DNA of 64,000 nt, taken from an uncultured Thermomicrobiaceae bacterium. GTDB taxonomy: Bacteria; Chloroflexota; Chloroflexia; Thermomicrobiales; Thermomicrobiaceae. The notes below the pieces were generated by a model that saw nothing but the letters and a program-made list of their open reading frames with translations, was not told where the DNA came from and did no database searches. Numbering within the stretch: position 1 is the first letter of the stretch; every line of letters starts with the position of its first letter. Location of the stretch: positions 62,001 to 126,000 of the forward strand of contig CALKCJ010000018.1 of NCBI GenBank assembly GCA_938082375.1, read 5' to 3'. A program made the translations under genes and the position numbers. Of the stretch, positions 10,403 to 19,711 are shown in pieces.

Positions 10403-10627
10403 ATGCGCAGAGGGCAGAACCTCAAGCTGGCGATACTCATCCCGCTCGCCGCGATTCTCGTCACGGTCGCTTCGATCGTCGTCATCGGCGAGCTGCTCCT
10501 CTTCGTCAGCTCGAACATCGGTGGCACGGCGGCCATCTTGGTCGCCGTCGCCCTTATGGCGGCGATCGTGGTTGTGGCGACGCTTCTCTCGCGGCCGCGT
10601 GGCGAGAGCGTGCCGCGGCGCTCATAG
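10403..10627 (+). CDS. Small two-TM membrane protein
   Basis: MRRGQNLKLAILIPLAAILVTVASIVVIGELLLFVSSNIGGTAAILVAVALMAAIVVVATLLSRPRGE. Confidence 0.6.
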   Translation: MRRGQNLKLAILIPLAAILVTVASIVVIGELLLFVSSNIGGTAAILVAVALMAAIVVVATLLSRPRGESVPRRS

Positions 10628-10805
10628 GGTCTGTCGAGCGCTGGCCTCAACGGCCCGAGCCCCGACAAGTACGCCCAGCGATCGCACGGCGCGCGACCAG
10701 GAGCGAGCAGCGGTGGCGGTTTGGGCCGTGGAGAGGAGCATCTCTACCCCATCCATGCCGCGACCGGCCTGGAGTGAGGGACGCCGGCCGAGGCCGGTTC
10801 GAGTC

Positions 10806-11279
10806 CTAGCCTGGCAATTGTGCCTCCGCAGCCTGACGGCGTGATTGACACTCAGCGCAGATGCCGAAAATAGCGAAGTGGTCCATGTGGGCCACGAAGC
10901 CGTGACGCTGGTGCAGCGCTGCTCGCAGCGGTTCGAGTACCTCGTCTTCAAGCTCCGCTACGGCGCCGCACTGCTGACAGACGAGATGGTGGTGCCTCGC
11001 TGCCCGGACAAACTCGAAGCGCCGGATGCCCCCGCCCAGATCTGTCTGGGTCACGAGGCCCAGCGCGACTCCCAGATCGAGGTTCCGGTAGACGGTCGAG
11101 AGGTTCACCTCCGGGTACTGTGTGCGGACGAGTTCGTAGATCTCCTCGGCTGTGCGGTGGCCACCGAGCTGGGCAAGCGCGGCGAAGATGGCAAGGCGCT
11201 GCCGGGTCACTCGCTGACCCGATCCTCGAAGCCGCTCGCTGACCCGGCGGAGGTCGCCGCTCGACAAGTCTCCGGTCAT
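10806..11279 (-). CDS. Fur-family metalloregulator
   Basis: GQRVTRQRLAIFAALAQLGGHRTAEEIYELVRTQYPEVNLSTVYRNLDLGVALGLV..., RHHHLVCQQCG; C-terminal HMDHFAIFGICAEC. Confidence 0.92.
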   Translation of the reverse strand: MTGDLSSGDLRRVSERLRGSGQRVTRQRLAIFAALAQLGGHRTAEEIYELVRTQYPEVNLSTVYRNLDLGVALGLVTQTDLGGGIRRFEFVRAARHHHLVCQQCGAVAELEDEVLEPLRAALHQRHGFVAHMDHFAIFGICAECQSRRQAAEAQLPG

Positions 11280-11437
11280 CCCTCGTGCCGCTTCCCGATG
11301 CATCGCCCTCGTACGACCGGCGGGACGTTCCTGCAGAGCGGATAGTGCATCTCGAGCCCTCGTTGACAACGCGTCCTGCCGAGGATGGTATCGTCCGCCC
11401 GGTGAGGTGGCAACGAGCGCTCAAGCGGTCGTCAGCA

Positions 11438-12130
11438 TCACGCTGCTCGGGCCCGGTGAACCAGCATCTGTGCGCCAGCCGTTGCGGCGACCTGCTCGAG
11501 CCAAGGCAGGAGTACCGCCAGCTCTCTTCGGTCGAAGAGTTCGACACGGACAATGCCGTCGTCAGCCGCGCCAAGGTCGCGATAGAGCTCGACCGCCAGC
11601 CAGCGGTTTGCCCAGCGGGCGCACGGACGCCCGTTTCCCCCAGAGCCGGTCGCGAGCGATACCCGCTGTAGCCTGCGCCGGAGTTCTGGTACCGAGATCC
11701 CGGTGGAGTGGACGATCAGGTAGACCGATGTCTTGCTGATCGGTTGACCCAGTGCTGTCAGGGCGCGCGGCACCTCCGCGTAGCTCAGTCCCAGGAGGTA
11801 GAGCAGGAGCGAAAGCCGACGGAGTCGCAGTGAGGTCTGCATCGGGCCGATGCCGCTGGGATAGACGCGGAAGGTTCGGCCGCAGCGCAAGCAGCCGTAG
11901 CGCCGCGCGATCACATGCCTGAGGAACGGGTCGCGAACTGCCTTCGAGACGAGCTGCCGCAGCAACACATCCTGGCTGCCACAGCGCGGGTACGGACAAC
12001 GCACGGGCTCGTGGAAGTCGTAGGGTTCCGGCGCCGGAAGCCGGAACACGATCCGCTCGACCGGCTGCTGGTCGAGCGCAGTTCCCCAGCGTGCGGTATG
12101 CGGCGATGCTGAACGATGCCTGCCCGGAGT
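11438..12130 (-). pseudogene. Truncated transposase fragment (N-terminal zinc ribbon plus partial DDE-like region)
   Basis: VRCPYPRCGSQDVLLRQLV...RYGCLRCGRTFRVYP (CxxxxCG ... CLRCG), then a DDE-like stretch RWLAVELYRDLGAADDGIVRVELFDRRELAVLLPWLEQVAATAGAQMLVHRARAA* that stops where a catalytic D would be expected; exact start uncertain. Confidence 0.55.
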
Positions 12131-12591
12131 CATAGAACTCGTCTCCTCTTGTCCCTCTTCGCTCTCTGGTTTGCGCTGTGCGAGTAGCTTAGGCGGCATT
12201 GAGAGCGCAATACAGATCACCTTTTGACCATTCGTTGCTCACTCGCTGGTCAGTCCGTGGTCGAATGGCCTCTGTGCCTGTTAGATTCGGAACGCTCGCA
12301 GCTGCACTTCCTCTCAGGCAGCCGACGCCGCGAGAGGCGTGAACCCTGTTGCCTGGCTAAGCCCTACTCCCCCTCGCACCTCGTGCGCGTCTTGCGCACG
12401 CACCCTTCACCCTGAAACGAGCCGGGCCACGTCAGAAAAGCGTGAAAGGATCACGGTGGAATGCCGCCTAGGAGCGGCGGCATCAGCGCACGCTCACAGC
12501 TCGCCACGCTGAGAGTACGGGCCGGGATTGGGGATTCGCCGTTCGAACCGGTCGATGTTCAGCCGACGGTAAAACCGGGTGGGCACAAGCA

Positions 12592-12621
12592 TTGACACTC
12601 GGAACCTTTTAGGCGTAGAAT
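12592..12621 (+). promoter_or_regulatory. Sigma-70-type promoter upstream of cbiM
   Basis: TTGACA (12592-12597), 18-nt spacer, TAGAAT (12616-12621). Confidence 0.65.
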
Positions 12622-12635
12622 CGGCCCGGCAGTTA

Positions 12636-12651
12636 CTGCAAGCTTTTGCAG
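12636..12651. promoter_or_regulatory. Candidate metalloregulator operator (inverted repeat)
   Basis: CTGCAA-GCTT-TTGCAG immediately downstream of the -10 box; 6-bp perfect arms. Confidence 0.45.
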
Positions 12652-12775
12652 CTCCAGGTGGTGAAGGGGATCGGGGCGGCCAGGGAATGGCCGATCCACT
12701 CGGCCAGAGGCCCGACGGCGCGATCGCGCCGAGGCAGCGGCCCGGTCGCTCGCCAGCGAACAGGAAGAGCCAGCG

Positions 12776-13810
12776 ATGCATATCCCGGATGGCTACATCA
12801 GCCCTGCAACCGCGCTCGCGTTCTACGGCGCGGTACTCCCCTTCTGGTGGGCCGCTGCTCAGCGTTTGAAACGCCTCCTCTCCGGCCAGCTCGTCCCGGC
12901 GCTAGCGCTCTTCTCCGCCTTGACGTTCGCGATCATGATGTTCAACGTCCCGGTGCCCGGCGGTACCACTGCCCACGCCGTCGGGGGCACGCTGGCGGCG
13001 GTCGTCCTCGGCCCCTGGGCGGCAGTCATTGCCGTCTCGGTCGCCCTCATCATCCAGGCGCTCTTCTTCGGCGACGGCGGCATCACAGCCATCGGAGCCA
13101 ACTGCTTCATCCTGGGGGTCGCCTTGCCGCTGACCGGCTACGGCGTCTACCGGCTGGTCAGCGGTCGCTCCGACCCGCTGTCGCGACGCCGGCTGCTCGC
13201 CGCTGGGATGGGGGCCTATATCGGTATCAACCTGGCTGGGCTCCTGGTCGGGCTGGTACTGGGTATCCAGCCCATCTTCTGGAGCGAGGACGGCCGAGCG
13301 CTCTACTCGCCGTATGGGCTACGGGAAGCTGTGCCAGCGTTGCTGATCCCGCATCTCACCATCGCTGGGGCAGCCGAGGTGATCGCAACCGTCTTCGGGC
13401 TCGCCTATGTCCAGCGCGCCCATCCCGAGCTCCTGGAGCGTCGGGCGGCCACTCCGCGAGCCGCCCGTCCAGCCCGGCGCTGGACGCCGGTGATCGTCGC
13501 CTTGCTGGCGTTGCTGAGCCCACTTGGCCTGCTCGCTGGCGGCAGTGCCTGGGGTGAGTGGGGCAGCGGCGAGCTGGCCCAGCGGGTCGGCTATGTCCCG
13601 CGCGGCCTCCAGAAGCTCGAGTCGCTCTGGAGCGCGCCGCTTTCGGGCTACACGCTCCCCTGGATGTCACCGAGCGCGAGCTTCGCCGAGCAGGCGCTCG
13701 CTTACATCCTCTCCGCTGTCGTGGGTATCGCGCTGATCTTCGCTGCCACGTTCGCCCTGCGCATCCTGCTCCGGCCACGCCAGGGCCAGCAGGCCGCCGC
13801 GGGCAACTAG
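12776..13810 (+). CDS. cbiM: CbiM/NikM-type energy-coupling factor permease (cobalt/nickel)
   Basis: N-terminal MHIPDGYIS metal-binding motif and FGDGGITAIGANCFILGV; C-terminal PDGL/CbiN-like extension. Confidence 0.9.
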   Translation: MHIPDGYISPATALAFYGAVLPFWWAAAQRLKRLLSGQLVPALALFSALTFAIMMFNVPVPGGTTAHAVGGTLAAVVLGPWAAVIAVSVALIIQALFFGDGGITAIGANCFILGVALPLTGYGVYRLVSGRSDPLSRRRLLAAGMGAYIGINLAGLLVGLVLGIQPIFWSEDGRALYSPYGLREAVPALLIPHLTIAGAAEVIATVFGLAYVQRAHPELLERRAATPRAARPARRWTPVIVALLALLSPLGLLAGGSAWGEWGSGELAQRVGYVPRGLQKLESLWSAPLSGYTLPWMSPSASFAEQALAYILSAVVGIALIFAATFALRILLRPRQGQQAAAGN

Positions 13811-13818
13811 GAGCCATC

Positions 13819-14682
13819 ATGACCGTCTCGCCTGTCCGCCAGCGCCAGCGGAAGCGTAAGGGCTTCGTCGAACGCACGGTCACTGGGGTCGGCACCGCGG
13901 TCGAGCAGACCGTCTACAGTGAGACATACGCGCGCCAAGACGGCTTCCTGCAACGGGTCGATCCCCGCGCCAAGCTCGGCCTCTTTGCCCTCGCGCTCCT
14001 GGTAGTCGGGCTCGTCCACGACCTGGCGCTGCTGGCTGGCCTCTGGCTGTTACTGCTGGGCCTGGGGCTGGCGACCCGCCTGCCCTTCAAGGTGATCGCC
14101 CTGCGGACTTTGCTGGGCGTCCCACTCTTCGCCGGAGTCGTCGCGCTGCCGGCGCTCTTTTTGATCGATGGTCGCCCGCTCTTGTCCATCGGGTCGCTGG
14201 GGCCGGTGACACTCGCCGTGAGTGACCGGGCGATCCTCAGCGTCACGACCTTTCTCTGCCGGGTAAGCGTGTCGGTGACGCTGGCGGCACTGCTCGTGCT
14301 GACCACGCGCTGGGCTGACTTACTCAAGGCGCTCCGAGTCTTCCGGGTGCCAGACCTCTTCATCATCATCTTGGGCATGACATACCGTTACGTCTTTCTG
14401 CTCCTCCGGTTGACCGAGAACCTTTTCCTCGGCCGCGCCAGCCGCACCGTTGGCACCACCTCGGCGAGCGAGCAACGTCGCTGGGTCGGCGCGAGCATCG
14501 GGACGCTGATGAGCAGGAGCCTGAAGCTGAGTACCGATGTCTACGCCGCAATGGTCGCTCGCGGGTTCAGCGGAGAGGTGCGGACACTGACGGCGTGTCG
14601 CATGCGCGATGAGGACTGGCTGTTCGTCTCGTTGGGCGTCGTGCTCCTGGGACTGGCCTGGCTGGTGGATCTGAGCCGGTGA
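13819..14682 (+). CDS. cbiQ: CbiQ-type ECF transporter transmembrane component
   Basis: VDPRAKLGLFALALLVVGL..., AAMVARGFSGEV coupling motif; between cbiM and cbiO. Confidence 0.88.
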   Translation: MTVSPVRQRQRKRKGFVERTVTGVGTAVEQTVYSETYARQDGFLQRVDPRAKLGLFALALLVVGLVHDLALLAGLWLLLLGLGLATRLPFKVIALRTLLGVPLFAGVVALPALFLIDGRPLLSIGSLGPVTLAVSDRAILSVTTFLCRVSVSVTLAALLVLTTRWADLLKALRVFRVPDLFIIILGMTYRYVFLLLRLTENLFLGRASRTVGTTSASEQRRWVGASIGTLMSRSLKLSTDVYAAMVARGFSGEVRTLTACRMRDEDWLFVSLGVVLLGLAWLVDLSR

Positions 14683-15509
14683 TGGAGAGCAGCGAGCTGG
14701 TCTTCCGGCTGGAAGGCGTCTCGTACCGCTATCATGGCCGCCACCTGGCACTGGACCGAGTGGATTTGGTGGTCGAGCCGGGAGAGCAGCTCGTCATCCT
14801 GGGTGCCAACGGCAGCGGTAAGTCGACCCTGCTCAAGATCCTCGACGGCCTCTATCGCCCAACGAGCGGTCGCATCTGGGCCTTTGGCGAGGAGATCACG
14901 GATGTCGCCGATGATCCGGAGGGGGCGCGCTGGCTTCACCGTCGCGTGGGCCTGGTCTTCCAGGATCCCGACGTCCAGCTTTTCTCGCCCACCGTCTACG
15001 ACGATGTCGCCTTCGGCCCACTCCAACTTGGCTGGCCCCAAGAGCAGGTGCGCCAATACGTGGAGCGCGCCCTCCGTGCGATGGAGGTGGCGCACCTGGC
15101 CGACCGCGCACCCTACGAGCTGAGCGGCGGCGAGAAGAAGCGCGTCGCGATCGCGACTGTCCTGGCGATGGATCCGGAGGTAATCCTGCTCGACGAGCCG
15201 ACCGCCAACCTCGACCCCCGCACCCGAGCAGCGCTGGTGCACCTGATCCAGGGTATGCGCGAGCTCGGCAAGACTGTGATCCTGACGACCCACGAGCTGG
15301 ACATCGTCCCGAGCATCGCCACCCGCGTGGTCGTGTTCGGCGACCAGGAACGCCGGCCGGTCGCCTCGGGCCACCCGGACGAGATCTTACGTGACGTCGA
15401 GCTGCTGGGACGGACGAACCTGATCCACGAGCACCTGCACTGGCATGGGGAGCTCGCCCACACGCACCCGCACGGTCACGAAGGCGAGCACCTCCACGAG
15501 CACCGCTGA
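14679..15509 (+). CDS. cbiO: CbiO-type ABC ATPase with His-rich C-terminal tail
   Basis: Walker A LGANGSGKSTLLKIL, signature LSGGEKKRVAIA, Walker B VILLDEPTANLDP; tail HEHLHWHGELAHTHPHGHEGEHLHEHR. Confidence 0.92.
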   Translation: MMESSELVFRLEGVSYRYHGRHLALDRVDLVVEPGEQLVILGANGSGKSTLLKILDGLYRPTSGRIWAFGEEITDVADDPEGARWLHRRVGLVFQDPDVQLFSPTVYDDVAFGPLQLGWPQEQVRQYVERALRAMEVAHLADRAPYELSGGEKKRVAIATVLAMDPEVILLDEPTANLDPRTRAALVHLIQGMRELGKTVILTTHELDIVPSIATRVVVFGDQERRPVASGHPDEILRDVELLGRTNLIHEHLHWHGELAHTHPHGHEGEHLHEHR

Positions 15510-15590
15510 GCGCCGCTCGCTTTGGCACGGCTCCGGTATCGGGCGTGCCCAGCTGGCTGAGGAACTGGGGCGGGGCGAGCGGAAACGACA

Positions 15591-15619
15591 AAGCCCCGGA
15601 GGAACTATCTCCGGGGCTT
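15591..15619 (-). terminator. Rho-independent-like terminator of the sigma factor gene
   Basis: Perfect 11-bp stem AAGCCCCGGAG/CTCCGGGGCTT with 7-nt loop; followed on the minus strand by TGTCGTTT. Confidence 0.7.
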
Positions 15620-15654
15620 GCCGGTTCGCTTGCGCGCTTCGAGCTCGATTGCGC

Positions 15655-16650
15655 TTAGGCCGCGCTGGCGAGCTGGCGCAGGTCGGAGTTGCGAAGCTTG
15701 GCCAGCGCCTCCTTCTCGATCTGGCGCACCCGCTCGCGGCTGATCCCGTAGTGATCGGCGATCTCGGCCAGGGTACGCGGCTGCTCGCCGCCCAGGCCGA
15801 ACCGCAGCATCAGCACGCCTCGCTCGCGCTCGGTGAGCTGATCCAGGCTGCGCCGGATCTGCTCCCGGATCGCGTTGGTCAGCGCCTCGTCGACGACCTC
15901 CTCACTCCGCGGATCTGGCAGCAGGTCGCCAATAGTGCTCTCGCCGTCCTCACCGATCGGCTTGTCCAGCGAGGATGTCCGCGGGATGGACGAGCGGGCC
16001 TGCTCAACCCGGCTGACCTCGATGCCGAGCTGCTCTGCCAGCTCCTCGTTGGTCGCCGGCCGACCCTTGACCTGCTCGATCTGCGCCTCGGCGCGGCGGA
16101 TCTTCGCGATCAGATCGTGCATATGTACCGGGACGCGGATCGTTCGGCTCAGGTTCGCTACAGCCCGCCCGATCGCCTGCCGGATCCAGAAGGTGGCGTA
16201 GGTGCTGAAGCGGTAACCCAGCTCTGGGTCGTACCGCTCGACTGCGGTCATCAGGCCAATGTTGCCTTCCTGGATCAGGTCGATCAGCGGCAGCTCGCTC
16301 GAGCGGTAGCGCTTGGCGATCGAGACGACCAGCCGCAGGTTGTGCCGAATCAGCTTCTCTCGCGCCTCCTGGCCCTTGCGTACCAGCTCGCGCAGCTCAG
16401 ACGTGTCCTCGCCAGCCTCCATGCGCTTGCGCGCCTCGAGGCCTGCCCTGACCGCCCGCGAGTATTCGATCTCCTCAGCGTGCGTCAGCAGCCGATGCCC
16501 ACCGACCTCGCGGAAGTACCGGTACACCGCGTCGTTGGCCGCCTGGTCGATGAGGTCGGCCGATTCCTCGATCTCCTCGATCTCCTCGACTTCAGCCTCC
16601 TGCACCAGCTGCTCGAGCTCGAGAAGCTCCTGGATCTCTCGCTCCGTCAT
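15655..16650 (-). CDS. RNA polymerase primary-type sigma factor (RpoD/SigA family, sigma-70 regions 1.2-4)
   Basis: NLRLVVSIAKRY...LPLIDLIQEGNIGLMTAVERYDPELGYRFSTYATFWIRQAI...; region 4 RTLAEIADHYGISRERVRQIEKEALAKLR. Confidence 0.93.
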   Translation of the reverse strand: MTEREIQELLELEQLVQEAEVEEIEEIEESADLIDQAANDAVYRYFREVGGHRLLTHAEEIEYSRAVRAGLEARKRMEAGEDTSELRELVRKGQEAREKLIRHNLRLVVSIAKRYRSSELPLIDLIQEGNIGLMTAVERYDPELGYRFSTYATFWIRQAIGRAVANLSRTIRVPVHMHDLIAKIRRAEAQIEQVKGRPATNEELAEQLGIEVSRVEQARSSIPRTSSLDKPIGEDGESTIGDLLPDPRSEEVVDEALTNAIREQIRRSLDQLTERERGVLMLRFGLGGEQPRTLAEIADHYGISRERVRQIEKEALAKLRNSDLRQLASAA

Positions 16651-16925
16651 TGGTGCCGTCTTACCTCCCCTGCTGTCCGTACACCTTGTTCGGACAGGCT
16701 CCGTCATCGTTTATAAACCTTGATATTCTAGCATGTCTCGGACGCTTTGTCAACTGTGTAAAACATCACGATCACGAGCCTGCCCATCCCTCCAGGACCG
16801 CTCACCTGTTATACGGCCGTATCCTCTCTTTGGTTCCACTCCCTGGTTCCCCAGTGCACGTCCTTCCCCACGGCGGAAAGAGTAGGGGGGTGACACTTGG
16901 CGTCGCCAGCCGCGCCGAGGACCGG

Positions 16926-18125
16926 CTACGGCGCTTGTGCCGGCCAGCTTCCGAGCGTCACTGTGATCTCCTGCCGCTGTCCATCGCGTACGACGGTGAG
17001 GCGAACAGTGTCACCCGGCGAGTGCCGACTGATCTGCTCGACGAGCTGGTCCATCGTCTCGACCGGCGTGCCGTCGACGGCGACGATGACGTCACCGCCC
17101 CGCGGCACCGAGCCATCACCGGTGCCCCTGCCGCCCCGGAGCCCGGCTTGATCCGCCGGGCTGCCTGGCACGACCTGAATCACCAGGACACCCTTGTCGA
17201 CCGAGAGCCCTTGCTCCTGGGCTAGGGCGGCGTCGACCGTCACCCCGCTAATGCCCAGCCAGGCAGGCTGGAGCCGTGCTCCCGCCTCGAGCTGCGGCAA
17301 CAGACGGCTGGCGGTATTGCTGGGAACCGCGAAGCCGATCCCGACCGAGCCACGGATCGGGCTCTCGATCATCGTGGTGATCCCGATGACCTCACTGTGC
17401 ACGTTGAAGAGCGGCCCGCCGGAGTTGCCCGGGTTGATCGGCGCGTCGGTCTGTAACAGCCCCGTCCTCGTCCGGCCGTCGCCAGGCTGCCAGGTGCGGT
17501 CGACTGCGCTGATGATCCCCTGGGTGACCGTCCCTTCGAGGCCGAACGGGCTGCCAATCGCGATGACGATGTCGCCGACTCGCACCTGGTCGGAGTCGCC
17601 GAGCGGGGCGACCGGGATGCCCTGCGGTAGCTCCACCTGGAGGACAGCGAGGTCGTTCCCGCTGTCGGTGCCGAGCACCTTCGCCTGGCGCACCTCGCCG
17701 TGACTGAAGCGGACGCGGACGTTGTCGACGCCCTCGACCACGTGGGCTGCGGTCAGCACCAGGCCGCGCTGATCGATCACGACGCCGGAGCCGGCTCCGA
17801 CCGGCGTTATCCCTCGCCGGCCACCGGCCGAGGCGATGATCTCCACCACCGCGTCGCCGACCGCGTCGTACACCGCACCAGCCACATTCCCGGGAGCTGC
17901 AAGCTGGTTCGCGACCGGCCGCGCCGTCACCGCCGATGCTGGCGCTCGAGTCGGCTCCGGTGCCAGCGACCAGGTGCCGAGCGCGGCCCCCGCAAACCCG
18001 GCCGCGAAGGCCGAGAGCAAGAGGCCGACCACCAGGGCGACGAGGCCAGAACGCCGCTGCCGATGCCGGCTCACTCTCGCGCCCTCTTCGGGCTGTTCCG
18101 ATTCTGCTTGATCCAAGTCGGACAT
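16926..18125 (-). CDS. HtrA/DegP-like S1C serine protease with PDZ domain
   Basis: Single TM, GSGVVIDQRGLVLTAAHVV (His), DSGNDLAVLQV (Asp), TDAPINPGNSGGPLFN (Ser), C-terminal PDZ. Confidence 0.92.
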   Translation of the reverse strand: MSDLDQAESEQPEEGARVSRHRQRRSGLVALVVGLLLSAFAAGFAGAALGTWSLAPEPTRAPASAVTARPVANQLAAPGNVAGAVYDAVGDAVVEIIASAGGRRGITPVGAGSGVVIDQRGLVLTAAHVVEGVDNVRVRFSHGEVRQAKVLGTDSGNDLAVLQVELPQGIPVAPLGDSDQVRVGDIVIAIGSPFGLEGTVTQGIISAVDRTWQPGDGRTRTGLLQTDAPINPGNSGGPLFNVHSEVIGITTMIESPIRGSVGIGFAVPSNTASRLLPQLEAGARLQPAWLGISGVTVDAALAQEQGLSVDKGVLVIQVVPGSPADQAGLRGGRGTGDGSVPRGGDVIVAVDGTPVETMDQLVEQISRHSPGDTVRLTVVRDGQRQEITVTLGSWPAQAP

Positions 18126-18197
18126 CGATGACCTCCCTCTCACATCCTCCGAGCCCGTTGTCCAATGGACAGCGTAGCCCGCGAACTTGAAGACACC

Positions 18198-18237
18198 CTA
18201 AGCCGGAGCTAAGAGAACGCACAGGTAAACCTAAGAG
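18198..18237 (-). promoter_or_regulatory. Candidate OmpR/PhoB-type direct-repeat operator upstream of htrA
   Basis: CTAAG (minus strand CTTAG) at 18199, 18209 and 18231, spaced 10 and 22 bp. Confidence 0.4.
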
Positions 18238-18298
18238 TTCCCGAAGAGGTTGTCTGCACTGTGTAGCCGACAGTCGCGCCGGGGCCAGGAGCGGAGAC

Positions 18299-19705
18299 TC
18301 ATTCGCTGCCAGGCGGCAAGCTGGCTCGCGGGAGCACGACTGTAAAGACACTACCGCGGCCGGGCTCGCTCTGCACCGTGATCATGCCCTTCTGGGCTTC
18401 GATCAGCGACTTGGCGATCGCGAGGCCGAGCCCGGTGTTCTGACCGCTCCGCGACGCGTCGCCGCGGTAGAAGCGCTCGAAGATATGTGGCAGGGCAGCG
18501 GGGTCGATCCCCACGCCGGTATCGTGCACGCTGATCGCGACCTGCCCGTCGTGCGAGGCCGAGGTGACCGTGATCCGTCCTCCTTCCGGCGTGTACTTGA
18601 TGGCGTTGTCGAGCAGGATGAGCAGCACCTGCTTGAGCGCGTCACGGTCGGCCAGCACGGCGGTGCTGGTCTGGTCGTCCCAGCTCAAGGCGCGGCCATC
18701 GGCGAGCACCAGCGCCTGGCGGCACACCTCGTCGACCAGCGGGCGCACCGGCACGGGTTCGGTTCTCAGCGGCAGGCCAGCGTCAGTGCGAGCCAGGAGC
18801 AGCAGGCCGTTGACCAGACGGATCATCCGCTCGATCTCCTCGGCCACATCCTGCAGCACGGCAACCCGATCCTCCTCGCTGATCGGTGGATTTCGCCGCA
18901 GGAGGGCCACGTTACCGCGGATCGTCGTGAGCGGTGTGCGGAGCTCGTGCGAGGCATCGGCCACGAACCGCTGCTGCGCCTGGAGCGATTGCTCTACCTG
19001 CCGGTAGGCCGCCTGCAGCTCGGTCAGCATGGTGTTGAACGTCGTCGCCAGCGAGCCGATCTCGTCGCTCGGCCCCGAGTACTGGACGCGGCGGCTGAAG
19101 TCGCGCTGCGCGCCGATCTCCTGGGCCGTCTGGGTGATCCGGTTGATCGGGCGCAGGCTGAGCCCGGCGAGCCCCCAGCCGATCCCGAACGCGGCGATGG
19201 TCGCCAGCCCGGCTCCGACCGTCAGCGCCCACTTCAAGGCACCGAGTGCCCGATCCTGCTCGGCGAGCGAGCGGGCGACTTGGAGGATGCCGGCACTCTG
19301 GCCAGGGAACCGGAACGGCTTACTGTACACCAGCAGCCGTCCGTCGCCGGTGGAGACCGCCTCGGTCCACGACTTCGCCTCACCGGAGCGCAGCCGCTGC
19401 AGGCCCTCGTCGCTCAGCGGCAGGGTAAAGCCTCCGAGATTGGGCGACTTGTCGGCCACCTCGCCATCGAGCGTCCGCACCTGGACGTACGTCTCCGGTA
19501 CCGCGATCCGGCCGCGCGGCGTCTCGATGACGGTAAACGTGAACACGCCCTGCGCGAGGATCTGGGTCGCTTCCTCGACCAGCGCGTTCTGCTGGAAATC
19601 GAGCAAGATGCGTGACACCGTGACGTAGGTCGTCACGCTGAAGAGCACCAGGGTGGAGACTAGGATCGTGCTGTAGAGGAGCGTCAGCCGTAGCCGGATC
19701 GACAT
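18299..19705 (-). CDS. Sensor histidine kinase (HAMP, HisKA, HATPase_c)
   Basis: FVADASHELRTPLTTIRGNVALL (H-box), DNAIKYTPEGG (N-box), DTGVGI, GLGLAI. Confidence 0.95.
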   Translation of the reverse strand: MSIRLRLTLLYSTILVSTLVLFSVTTYVTVSRILLDFQQNALVEEATQILAQGVFTFTVIETPRGRIAVPETYVQVRTLDGEVADKSPNLGGFTLPLSDEGLQRLRSGEAKSWTEAVSTGDGRLLVYSKPFRFPGQSAGILQVARSLAEQDRALGALKWALTVGAGLATIAAFGIGWGLAGLSLRPINRITQTAQEIGAQRDFSRRVQYSGPSDEIGSLATTFNTMLTELQAAYRQVEQSLQAQQRFVADASHELRTPLTTIRGNVALLRRNPPISEEDRVAVLQDVAEEIERMIRLVNGLLLLARTDAGLPLRTEPVPVRPLVDEVCRQALVLADGRALSWDDQTSTAVLADRDALKQVLLILLDNAIKYTPEGGRITVTSASHDGQVAISVHDTGVGIDPAALPHIFERFYRGDASRSGQNTGLGLAIAKSLIEAQKGMITVQSEPGRGSVFTVVLPRASLPPGSE

Positions 19706-19711
19706 GGGTCG

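Noticed and set aside
10780-10830. GGTTCGAGTCC resembling a tRNA T-arm
   Set aside because: The flanking bases do not form the T stem and no acceptor/anticodon arms are found; it lies at the 3' end of the Fur-family gene.
12461-12483. Perfect hairpin ATGCCGCC-TAGGAGC-GGCGGCAT
   Set aside because: Strong stem, but no T-run and no gene clearly ending beside it; could be IS debris or chance in GC-rich DNA.
12494-12781. Minus-strand ORF overlapping the cbiM promoter
   Set aside because: Overlaps a near-consensus promoter and has no recognisable domain; the C-terminal VPTRFYRRLNIDRFERRIPNPGPYS may be a gene remnant but cannot be supported.
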